In this document: positions 41,026 to 50,429 of the stretch, piece by piece
Layout of the letters: every line of letters starts with the position of its first letter
How positions within the stretch are numbered: position 1 is the stretch's first letter
Source: JAANXG01 sp049583715
Lineage (GTDB): Bacteria; Pseudomonadota; Gammaproteobacteria; Arenicellales; JAANXG01
DNA length: 50,429 nt
Direction: 5' to 3'
Assembly (NCBI GenBank): GCA_049583715.1
Contig: JBAUWJ010000235.1
Coordinates: forward strand, 1 to 50,429
The notes under the pieces: generated by a model
Seen by the model: the letters and a program-made list of their open reading frames with translations, nothing else
The model's database searches: none
What the model was told of the DNA's origin: nothing
Program-made: the position numbers and the translations under genes

Positions 41026-42600
41026 ATGACTGACACTTCCTATCGAACCCGGTCGTTTCGTGCCGGCCTGTGGGTCCTGGTGAGCTTGCTGGGGGCGCGT
41101 TTGCTGGCGATGGGCGTGATTCCACTGACGGATACCACGGAGGCACGATACGGCGAGATGGCGCGCAGGATGGCGCAGACCGGCGACTGGGTCACGATGT
41201 ATCAGAACGCCCAGCCTTTCATGGGTAAGCCGCCCCTCTTTGCGTGGTTGTCGTCGATCTCCATTCATTTTCTGGGTCCGACGGCCTTCGCGCCGCGGCT
41301 GCCCTCGCTCCTGCTGTCCGTGCTCATGGTCTGGCTGGTGTGGCGGGCGGCCGAGCGATACGGGGGCCGCGGAGCCGGTCTCGCCGCGGCACTGGCGCTT
41401 GCCGGCGCCCCTTTCTTCCTGGCGACGGCGGGTACCGTGATGACGGATACAGCCCTGGCGTTCTCTGTCGCGCTGATCATGATCTCTTTCTGGAACGCCT
41501 TGCATCCGCCGCCGGGGGGTTCCGGGAAGCTCTGGGGGTACCTGTTTTTCGCAGGATGTGGCCTGGGGCTCCTCGCCAAGGGACCCGTGGCGCTGGTGTT
41601 GTCGGGGCTGCCGATATTCTTCTGGGTGCTCGTGCGCAAAGCGTGGCGTCCTTTGTGGCGCGACCTGCCGTGGATGGGCGGGCTGGTGGTTACACTGGCC
41701 ATTGCCCTGCCCTGGTATGTGCTCATGGAGAGGGCGCATCCCGGCTTCCTGAAGTACTTCATTGTCGGAGAGAACATAAGCCGCTTTCTCGATTCCAGAT
41801 GGCAGGGTGACCGCTACGGCTTCGCGCACGCCTATCCCTACGGCACGATCTGGGGTTTTGCACTGCTCGGTCTGCTGCCCTGGCTGCTCGTGCTGGCCAG
41901 GGATCTGGTAACGACGCGAGGGCGGGAGAGGGCCGCGGCAGCAGCGCCGGACGACGACTGGCGGCTGTTCCTCGTGCTGTGGTGTGTTTGTCCGCTGATC
42001 TTCTTCAGCTTCGCGGCCAACATCATCTGGCCCTATGTGCTGCCGATGATCCCGGGCTTCGCACTGTTCTTCGCCGACGTCGAGCGCAGGTGGGCGATAC
42101 CCGTGGGGAGGGCGCACTACGCGGCGGCGGTCTTTTCGGGTGCCCTGGCGCTCGCGGCTTCGGCGGCGTTTCTGATCGCGCCCGAGAGGATCGACCATAC
42201 CGACAAGCCTCTCATCACCGCCTGGCGCGCCGACAGACCGGCACCCCGGAGCAGGCTCCTGATCTGGCGCCTGCCGCACGATTTCTCCGCGGAATACTAT
42301 GCGAGGGGGCGGGCGGAGTCGACGCAGGACGTGAAGGACGTTACCAGTCTGTTTCTGAACGATACGCGCGACTACATCGTGTGCGACGAGGCGGGATTGA
42401 AAGACTTGCCCGCCGCGGTCCGTGGGGTCTTCGAGGAGGCGGCACGTGAGCCCGCCAGGCATGGTCCAAAGCTATTGCTGCGCGAGAAGCTCGCGCCGGG
42501 GGGAAGCTCCTCGATCCAGGTACAAAGCGGTGAGGCCCGTTCAGGGACACCGGTTGAGCTGACGGCCGGGAGCGGGGGAGCCGGGACTCCACAGCGGTAG
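41026..42600 (+). CDS. ArnT/PMT-like glycosyltransferase (GT83-type)
   Basis: 524 residues with about 10-12 hydrophobic helices. The first periplasmic loop has the acidic motif LTDTTEARYGEMARRM, then GDWVTMYQNAQPFMGKPPLFAWL, both typical of ArnT and other polyprenyl-phosphate-sugar transferases. The C-terminal ~150 residues are a soluble domain. It would move a sugar from a lipid carrier onto lipid A, a glycan or a protein in the periplasm. No arn operon genes are near, so polymyxin-type lipid A modification is not claimed. Confidence 0.87.
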   Translation: MTDTSYRTRSFRAGLWVLVSLLGARLLAMGVIPLTDTTEARYGEMARRMAQTGDWVTMYQNAQPFMGKPPLFAWLSSISIHFLGPTAFAPRLPSLLLSVLMVWLVWRAAERYGGRGAGLAAALALAGAPFFLATAGTVMTDTALAFSVALIMISFWNALHPPPGGSGKLWGYLFFAGCGLGLLAKGPVALVLSGLPIFFWVLVRKAWRPLWRDLPWMGGLVVTLAIALPWYVLMERAHPGFLKYFIVGENISRFLDSRWQGDRYGFAHAYPYGTIWGFALLGLLPWLLVLARDLVTTRGRERAAAAAPDDDWRLFLVLWCVCPLIFFSFAANIIWPYVLPMIPGFALFFADVERRWAIPVGRAHYAAAVFSGALALAASAAFLIAPERIDHTDKPLITAWRADRPAPRSRLLIWRLPHDFSAEYYARGRAESTQDVKDVTSLFLNDTRDYIVCDEAGLKDLPAAVRGVFEEAAREPARHGPKLLLREKLAPGGSSSIQVQSGEARSGTPVELTAGSGGAGTPQR

Positions 42601-42617
42601 CTTTGCGAAGCTGACTG

Positions 42618-42701
42618 GGCCGGGCACTTCCGCGCCAGACTGGCAGACTTCAGCAGCGCAGCGTAACCCAATGCTGTTTGTCGGAATGAATTCCGACCCA
42701 C
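42618..42701 (-). repeat. Dispersed repeat family B, copy 1
   Basis: The core palindrome GTCGGAATGAATTCCGAC lies at 42680-42697. Read on the minus strand, the flank AACAGCATTGGGTTACGCTG and GAAGTCTGCCAGT match the copy at 50342-50420. It begins 17 bp after the glycosyltransferase stop. Its right edge merges with the 53-bp tandem array. Confidence 0.85.
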
Positions 42702-42880
42702 TTCGGATGTGGGGAGTGTCGGAGATCGTCGGGAATGGGATCCGACCGACCCACTTCGGATGTGGGGAGTGTCAGAGATCGTCGGGAACGGGATCCGACC
42801 GACCCACTTCGGATGTGAGGAGTGTCGAGGACCGCCGGGACGGACGCGACCAACCCGCATCGGGTGCGAGGACTCAGCGA
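42695..42880. repeat. Tandem array of ~53-bp units, about 3.5 copies
   Basis: Units start at 42695, 42748 and 42801, exactly 53 bp apart, each beginning GACCCACTTCGGATGTG. A fourth, degenerate unit starts near 42852 and runs to the prpE stop codon. Each unit contains a quasi-palindrome (TCGGGAATGGGATCCGA) resembling the family B core, suggesting the array arose from it. Confidence 0.88.
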
Positions 42881-44773
42881 CTACTTCTCCGGGTAGCCGA
42901 GCTCCTTCAGGGAGTTGGTGATCTCGTCCAGGATGGCCGGGTCGTCGATGGTGGCCGGGGTCTTGTAGGGCTGGCCGTCTGCGATCGCGCGCATGGTGCC
43001 CCTCAGGACCTTTCCGGAGCGTGTCTTGGGCAGCCGCTCCACGATGGCGGCCTGCTTGAAGGCGGCGACCGGACCGATATGCTCGCGCACCAGCGCGACG
43101 AGCTCCTTGATGATCTGGCCGTGGTCCTTCGCGACCCCGCTCTTGAGCACCACCAGTCCGATGGGAAGCTGTCCCTTCATCTCGTCGGCCGCGCCCAGGA
43201 CGGCGCACTCGGCGACATCCGGGTGAGAAGCCAGGACCTCCTCCATGGCACCGGTCGAAAGCCTGTGGCCGGCCACGTTGATGACGTCGTCGATGCGGCT
43301 CATGATCCATAGATAGTCGTCCTCGTCCTTGTAGCCCGCGTCGCCGGTCAGGTAATAGCCGTCGAAGCGAGACAGGTAGGACTCGCGGTAGCGCTCGTCG
43401 TTGTGCCAGAGGGTGGGGAAGGTACCCGGCGGCAGCGGTAATTTGACCGTGATCGACCCCATGTCGCCGCGCACGGCTTCCTTGCCGTCCTCGCCCAGTA
43501 TCCGCACGTCGTAGCCCGGCACGGGCTTGGTCGGCGAGCCGGGCTTCACCTCGAAGCGTTCGATGCCCATGCAGTTCGCGGCGATGGCCCAGCCGGTCTC
43601 CGTCTGCCACCAATGGTCGATGACCGGCACCCGGAGCATCTCCTCCGCCCAGCTCAGGGTGTCCGGGTCGCAGCGCTCGCCCGCCAGGAACAGAATCCTG
43701 AACTTCGAGAGGTCGTACTTCTTCATGAACTCGCCGCGCGGATCCTCCTTCTTGATCGCCCGGAACGCCGTCGGCGCCGTGAACATGGCGGACACGCCGT
43801 GCTCCGAGATCACGCGCCAGAAAGCACCGGCATCCGGAGTGCCGACAGGCTTGCCCTCGTACATGACGGTGGTGCAGCCCTTGAGGAGCGGGGCGTAGAC
43901 GATGTACGAATGCCCGACCACCCAGCCGACGTCCGATGCGGCCCAGTACACGTCGCCGGCATCGGTGTCGTAGACGCTCTTCATGCTCCACTTGAGCGCC
44001 ACGGCGTGGCCGCCGTTGTCCCGCACCACGCCCTTGGGCTGGCCGGTGGTGCCCGAGGTGTAGAGGATATAGAGCGGGTCGGTGGCGGCGACGGTCACGC
44101 ACCCGACGGGCTGGGCCCGGCCGAGGGCGTCGTGCCATTCGATGTCGCGTTGTCCCAGCTTCGCCTCCTTCTGCGGGCGCTGCAGGATGACGCATCGGTC
44201 AGGTTTGTGCCTGGCCTTCTCGATGGCGCCGTCGAGCAGGGGCTTGTACTCCACCACGCGACCGGGCTCGATGCCGCAGGAAGCGGACACGACGACCTTG
44301 GGCTTGGCATCGTCGATCCGCGTGGCAAGCTCGTGGGACGCGAAGCCGCCGAAGACCACGGAGTGGATCGCGCCCAGCCGGGCGCAGGCGAGCATGGCGA
44401 TCGCCGCCTCCGGCACCATGGGCATGTAAATGATCACCCGGTCGCCCTTCTCCACCCCCTGGGCGCGCAGGGCGCCGGCGAACAGGGCCACCTCATCCCG
44501 GAGCTCGGCGTAGGTGAAGGTCCGCGCAGTGCCCGTAACCGGACTGTCGTAGAGCAAGGCCGCCTGGCCGCCGCGGCCCTGGTCGACGTGCAGGTCCAGG
44601 GCGTTGTAGCACGTGTTCAGCTCCCCGCCCACGAACCATCGATAGAAGGGCTTGTTGGAGTCGTCGAGGACCTTGTCCCACTTGCGAACCCAATGGATAT
44701 CCTCGGCGACCTCGGCCCAGAATTCCTCCGGATCGTTGATGGAGCGGTCGTAAGCGGCTTGATAGTCTCCCAT
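42881..44773 (-). CDS. prpE: Propionyl-CoA synthetase
   Basis: AMP-forming propionate:CoA ligase, 630 residues. Motifs: ILYTSGTTGQPKGVVRDNGGHAV, where RDNGG is typical of PrpE, VIDHWWQTETGWAIAANC, and YYLTGDAGYKDEDDYLWIMSR. The C-terminal TRSGKVLRGTMR places the catalytic Lys at 588. The overall character is that of PrpE and differs from acetyl-CoA synthetase in A5 (TGWAIAANCMG). It diverges from acnA across 223 bp. No methylcitrate-cycle genes (prpB, prpC, acnD) are here. Confidence 0.95.
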   Translation of the reverse strand: MGDYQAAYDRSINDPEEFWAEVAEDIHWVRKWDKVLDDSNKPFYRWFVGGELNTCYNALDLHVDQGRGGQAALLYDSPVTGTARTFTYAELRDEVALFAGALRAQGVEKGDRVIIYMPMVPEAAIAMLACARLGAIHSVVFGGFASHELATRIDDAKPKVVVSASCGIEPGRVVEYKPLLDGAIEKARHKPDRCVILQRPQKEAKLGQRDIEWHDALGRAQPVGCVTVAATDPLYILYTSGTTGQPKGVVRDNGGHAVALKWSMKSVYDTDAGDVYWAASDVGWVVGHSYIVYAPLLKGCTTVMYEGKPVGTPDAGAFWRVISEHGVSAMFTAPTAFRAIKKEDPRGEFMKKYDLSKFRILFLAGERCDPDTLSWAEEMLRVPVIDHWWQTETGWAIAANCMGIERFEVKPGSPTKPVPGYDVRILGEDGKEAVRGDMGSITVKLPLPPGTFPTLWHNDERYRESYLSRFDGYYLTGDAGYKDEDDYLWIMSRIDDVINVAGHRLSTGAMEEVLASHPDVAECAVLGAADEMKGQLPIGLVVLKSGVAKDHGQIIKELVALVREHIGPVAAFKQAAIVERLPKTRSGKVLRGTMRAIADGQPYKTPATIDDPAILDEITNSLKELGYPEK

Positions 44774-44996
44774 GGTGTGACCTCACATGCTGTGGCGGGC
44801 CCGGCCGCGCCTCGGCGCGCTCTCGGATTACCTTCCGGACATCCGGACGCAGTTGTCGTCTGATCGCCCCAAGTATACAAGTGATTGCCCGGGCGGTTCG
44901 AGGACGGGCCCTGAAATCGAGCCGCCGGTTTTGATAACATGCGCAGTCCGGAGCGTACATTCAGCACGCCTTCCTCGAACGGAGAACTCGCACCCC

Positions 44997-47750
<2,754 letters not shown>

Positions 47751-47959
47751 CACATCGGGGTGTCGCGGACATCTCAGGGGGGCGGTGATATATAATCATG
47801 CCCTGCGCGGGAAGGAAGGAGTAGTGGCTTTCTTGATCCGCGGTCCGGGCCGGACTCGCCCGGCAGCCGCGGGAAAGCACGGCTCATCGGGGTGGCATAA
47901 CGATGCTTCGCCCGGGCTTTGCAGATCACATCTTAGTCACGACGAAATCGGGAGGCGGC

Positions 47960-48331
47960 ATGAATTGGTATCTCGAAGTGCTGAAGAAGTACGCGGTGTT
48001 TCAGGGCAGGGCCAGGCGCAAGGAGTACTGGTTCTTCGTCTTGTTCAATATCATCATCACCATTGTCCTCGTGGCCGTGGACGGCGCTATCGGGACGACA
48101 CACGTTCAGGGCGGAATGGGTGTTCTGAGCGGGATCTACACGCTGGCAGTCCTGATTCCCGCCATAGGCGTGGCGGTGCGAAGACTTCATGACACGAATC
48201 GCACCGGATGGTGGCTGCTGATCGCATTCGTTCCGCTCGTCGGCGCTATCGTGTTGATCATTTTCCTCGTCCTGGACAGCAATCCCGGTGACAATCAGTA
48301 CGGTGCGAATCCCAAGGGGGCCACGGCGTAA
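47960..48331 (+). CDS. DUF805-family membrane protein
   Basis: 123 residues from ATG 47960, with GGAGG five bases upstream. The DUF805 signature is plain: MNWYLEVLKKYAVFQGRARRKEYWFFVLF at the start, VRRLHDTNRTGWWLLI in the middle, and LDSNPGDNQYGANPKG at the end. Four hydrophobic segments are predicted. Function unknown. It is followed 67 bp later by a gene for a small secreted protein. Confidence 0.92.
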   Translation: MNWYLEVLKKYAVFQGRARRKEYWFFVLFNIIITIVLVAVDGAIGTTHVQGGMGVLSGIYTLAVLIPAIGVAVRRLHDTNRTGWWLLIAFVPLVGAIVLIIFLVLDSNPGDNQYGANPKGATA

Positions 48332-48398
48332 CTTGCCGTCGCGGCCAGACGAGGGCCGGGAGAACTGCGCGAGCCGATCGTCAGGAGCCTGCCAAGAC

Positions 48399-48854
48399 TT
48401 GTTTCTGTGGCGCCAAACGGGTAGCTCAGACACGAAGCGCACCTTCCGTACCGGCGCGCTTCGGATCTTGTTGGTGGCGTCCTTGCTGACGGCGTCGAGC
48501 CTTGCCGGGCAGTGCCTGGCGTCGGGCTTCGGCCTCACCTTCAAATGGGGCGACATTCCACTTTGCACCAGCGGTAATCCCAACCGGGTCGAGAACCCGT
48601 CGTTCACTCTATCGAACGTACCGCAAGGTACCGCCGAGATCCGGTTTCGACTGCAGGATCTCAACGTGCCGTCCTTCGACCACGGGGGCGGGACGGTAGC
48701 CTACACCGGCCAGGATGTCGTCAAGCCCGGCGCCTTCCGGTACAGGAGCCCCTGCCCGCCCGGAGGCAGGCATCTCTACGAATGGACGGCCACAGCGCTG
48801 GACGGCTACGGCAGCGAGCTCGGGAAGGCCAGGGCGCGCAAGGAGTATCCCTAG
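48399..48854 (+). CDS. Small secreted protein, possibly PEBP-like (YbhB/YbcL-like)
   Basis: 151 residues if a TTG at 48399 is the start; later in-frame TTG/GTG codons within the signal region are alternatives. A signal peptide (ALRILLVASLLTASSLAGQCLA) is followed by GFGLTFKWGDIPLCTSGNPNRVENPSFTLSNVPQGTAEIRFRLQDL. The later SPCPPGGRHLYEWTATALD recalls the phosphatidylethanolamine-binding-protein family motif GPCPP...H.Y...ALD. The fold assignment is tentative. It converges with the LysR gene with a 10-bp gap. Confidence 0.6.
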   Translation: MFLWRQTGSSDTKRTFRTGALRILLVASLLTASSLAGQCLASGFGLTFKWGDIPLCTSGNPNRVENPSFTLSNVPQGTAEIRFRLQDLNVPSFDHGGGTVAYTGQDVVKPGAFRYRSPCPPGGRHLYEWTATALDGYGSELGKARARKEYP

Positions 48855-48864
48855 GCCCGGATCT

Positions 48865-49836
48865 TCAAACGTTCTGGCCGGGCAGGAAGTTGCGCTCTGC
48901 TTCCGGTGTGTCCTCGATGCGCTGGCGAAGCATGGTCAGGAACTCGTCTTCCGCGCGGTTGAGGGCCGTGCGGGGGTTCCACACGAGGTAGATATCGATG
49001 GCCGGTGGGTTGTCGTAGGGCGGCAGGCGCCACAGGATCCCGCTTTCGACGTCCCGTTGGACAACGTGAATGGGCAGGGGACCGATGCCTAGTCCATTGA
49101 CGATCATGCGCCGCACCTCCTCCAGGTGCGGCGAAATAGCCGTGATGCGGCGCCCGACGTTCTGCTGAACCCGCAGAAGCGCCACGGGGCGAAGCTGACC
49201 GGAGAGCTGGTCGGTATTGAAGGAGACCAGCGACTCATCGCCCAGGTCCTTCATGGACAGCCCCTTGCGGCCGAACAGGGGATGACCGGGTCCGCAGAAG
49301 AAGCCGAAGTACTCGCGGTACATCTGGCGGTAGGCCAGCTTCGGATGGGGCTTGTCGATGAGACAAATGCCGAAGCTGGCGGTCTTCTCGAGCACCTGCT
49401 GGATGACGTCGCCGCTGGTGGCGATGGAAACGTGAAACGTGGCTTTCGGGTGCAGGACGTGGAACTCGCTGATGACGGCGTCGAACAGCGGACAGACGAC
49501 GTGGCTGGCCATGCTGATCCGGATCTGGCCGAGCACTTCATCCTCGATGTCCCGGATCAGCGTCGGAATCCGCGCGATGTTGCCGTAGATCTCCAGGCAC
49601 TCGCGGTACAGGTGCTCGCCGGCGGTCGTGACCCGGAACTGTCCCGGCCGGCGGTCGATGAGGTGCTTGTCGAGCTGCTTCTCGAGGCGGGAGAGGGCAT
49701 TGCTGATGGTCGGTTGCTTGCGGTTCAGCCGCGTCGCCGCCGCTGTCACGCTGCCTTCCTGGACGATCACCATGAAGGTGCGCAGCAGATTCCAGTTCAG
49801 GGCCAGTATTCTGGGATCAGGTGATTCCCGCTTCAT
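48865..49836 (-). CDS. LysR-family transcriptional regulator
   Basis: 323 residues. The N-terminal winged helix-turn-helix is at about 14-70 (WNLLRTFMVIVQEGSVTAAATRLNRKQPTISNALSRLEKQLDKHLIDRRPGQFRVTTAGEHL). The effector-binding domain runs from about 100 to 305. No obvious target operon is adjacent; the next DNA to the right is repeat-rich and gene-free up to the window edge. Effector unknown. Confidence 0.94.
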   Translation of the reverse strand: MKRESPDPRILALNWNLLRTFMVIVQEGSVTAAATRLNRKQPTISNALSRLEKQLDKHLIDRRPGQFRVTTAGEHLYRECLEIYGNIARIPTLIRDIEDEVLGQIRISMASHVVCPLFDAVISEFHVLHPKATFHVSIATSGDVIQQVLEKTASFGICLIDKPHPKLAYRQMYREYFGFFCGPGHPLFGRKGLSMKDLGDESLVSFNTDQLSGQLRPVALLRVQQNVGRRITAISPHLEEVRRMIVNGLGIGPLPIHVVQRDVESGILWRLPPYDNPPAIDIYLVWNPRTALNRAEDEFLTMLRQRIEDTPEAERNFLPGQNV

Positions 49837-49926
49837 TACGGAGCATTGCCGAGTTGTCGTGCTGCCAATTATCCGCGAAACGGACCAGCGGTTCAGGACG
49901 GCTTTTACTCCGAGTTTGTTGCGGCG

Positions 49927-50036
49927 CCTGTGGGTCTCCCACTTGCCAGTGTGGCTGGAACCCGCTCCCGGCGATCTCCGGCACTTTGCACATCCGGGTG
50001 AGTCGAGCCCCTTGTGGGTCGGAATTCATTCCGACA
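49927..50036 (-). repeat. Single-copy relative of the 53-bp unit joined to a family B core
   Basis: On the minus strand, after the B core, the segment CCGGATGTGCAAAGTGCCGG then AGATCGCCGGGAGCGGG matches the array at 42695-42880 (GGATGTGGGGAGTGTCGG then AGATCGTCGGGAATGGG). A GTGGGAGACCCAC palindrome follows. Confidence 0.75.
50014..50036 (+). repeat. Dispersed repeat family B core, copy 2
   Basis: GTCGGAATTCATTCCGAC, flanked by GTGGG on the left, identical to the cores at 42680 (other strand) and 50342. Its downstream sequence is a degenerate form of the copy 3 flank and leads into family A copy 3. Confidence 0.85.
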
Positions 50037-50094
50037 TCCAGTGTTTGATAGTGCTGCGCCGCTGGGGTTTGCTGGGCTTGTGCGGGAGTGCCCC

Positions 50095-50203
50095 GCATGA
50101 ACCGGGGAAGGGTTCCAGCGAGACGCCGCGAGTACGTCCGTGTAGGCTCGCCTCCGGCGTCCCTGCCTCCAGACGCCCGCCCGAACCCTTCCCCGGTTCA
50201 TGC
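50095..50203. repeat. Dispersed hairpin repeat family A, copy 3
   Basis: The outer arms start GCATGAACCGGGGAAGG, perfectly complementary over about 22 bp. The centre is ACGCCGCGAGTACGTCCG plus TGTAGGCTCG, with an inner stem GGCGTC...GACGCC. The lead-in GAGTGCCCCGCATGAA is repeated at the right window edge. Confidence 0.9.
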
Positions 50204-50341
50204 CCTTCGCGCTGCTCCCTTCGCTCGAGAGCGGGGTAGGCGGGAGAACCAGGCCCTCTCATGGATCCCGATATTCCTGAACGGATTTCGACCTGATGCC
50301 ATAGGTCGCTTCTCCCCTCGAGGGGTGAGTCCACCCTTCTT

Positions 50342-50420
50342 GTGGGTCGGAATTCATTCCGACAAACGGCATTGGGTTGTACTGCGCTGTCGAAGTCTGC
50401 CAGTGCCGGGCGAGAGTGCC
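50342..50420 (+). repeat. Dispersed repeat family B, copy 3
   Basis: Core GTCGGAATTCATTCCGAC, then AAACGGCATTGGGTTGTACT, GAAGTCTGCCAGTGCCGG and a lead-in to a family A end (GTGCCCCGCATGAA). It matches 42701-42618 on the other strand. Confidence 0.88.
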
Positions 50421-50429
50421 CCGCATGAA

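Larger units (their letters stand above)
49837..50429. other. Gene-free, repeat-rich tail of the window
   Basis: No supported gene; open frames here follow repeat sequence and show no conserved protein pattern. Contents in order: the LysR promoter region, a single-copy relative of the 53-bp unit (about 49927-50036, minus sense), family B copies with cores at 50014-50036 and 50342-50364, family A copy 3 (50095-50203), and the first seven bases of another family A copy at the edge. Confidence 0.6.

Noticed and set aside
42695..42880. The 53-bp tandem array considered as a CRISPR
   Set aside because: The whole unit is repeated with no unique spacers, and no cas genes are present.
49837..50429. 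Tail region considered as an insertion sequence or integron edge
   Set aside because: It contains repeats with terminal inverted arms but no transposase, integrase or target-site duplication that I can identify.

Overview
The window is a high-GC stretch (every long gene prefers G or C at third codon positions) whose gene families and synteny point to a gammaproteobacterium. The strongest pointers are the mltD - methyltransferase - rnhA - dnaQ block, a DNA polymerase II, a GcvR-like ACT protein and an Aap-type amino-acid ABC transporter. A Mrp-type Na+/H+ antiporter operon, a sodium:solute symporter and a DddP-like DMSP lyase suggest a marine or saline habitat; that is inference. No rRNA, tRNA, CRISPR array, transposase or phage gene was seen.

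Layout: 1-4190 (minus) is the aapJQMP amino-acid ABC transporter, cut by the left edge, with a strong terminator between the binding-protein gene and the permeases. 4593-7968 holds mltD (minus), diverging from a YafS-like methyltransferase, rnhA and dnaQ (plus). 8492-9610 is a pentapeptide-repeat protein. 9804-17205 (minus) is a nine-gene Mrp/Mnh cation-antiporter operon, mostly with overlapping stop/start codons; the usual large MrpA is missing, its C-terminal domain is fused to MrpB, and three NuoL/N-like subunits are present. 17729-20831 is a symporter followed by three small genes, then acs (21330) and a PilZ gene. 23943-28675 (minus) carries a metallo-beta-lactamase-fold hydrolase, a degenerate amidohydrolase-like protein and polB.

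28787-31080 (minus) is a compact three-gene cassette: nucleotidyltransferase, PqqD-like protein and HprK-like kinase. It faces a GFA protein and a SagB-like nitroreductase (plus). Then come a GcvR-like ACT protein, the DddP-like M24 protein, a conserved hypothetical protein, a methyltransferase and a 1180-residue AsmA-like protein. 39686-47750 is central metabolism: a glutaryl-CoA dehydrogenase, an ArnT-like glycosyltransferase, prpE and acnA. The right end has a DUF805 membrane protein, a small secreted protein, a LysR regulator and a repeat-rich gene-free tail.

Functionally, the window reads as carboxylate and amino-acid assimilation (Aap transporter, symporter plus Acs, PrpE, AcnA, GcdH) coupled to Na+/H+ homeostasis (Mrp). 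A DddP-type enzyme would yield acrylate and DMS; acrylate carbon could feed into propionyl-CoA and acetyl-CoA metabolism. Three families of dispersed palindromic repeats punctuate the intergenic spaces and are the main non-coding structure. The leading candidates for an undescribed system are the NTase/PqqD/HprK cassette and the symporter-associated small-gene set.
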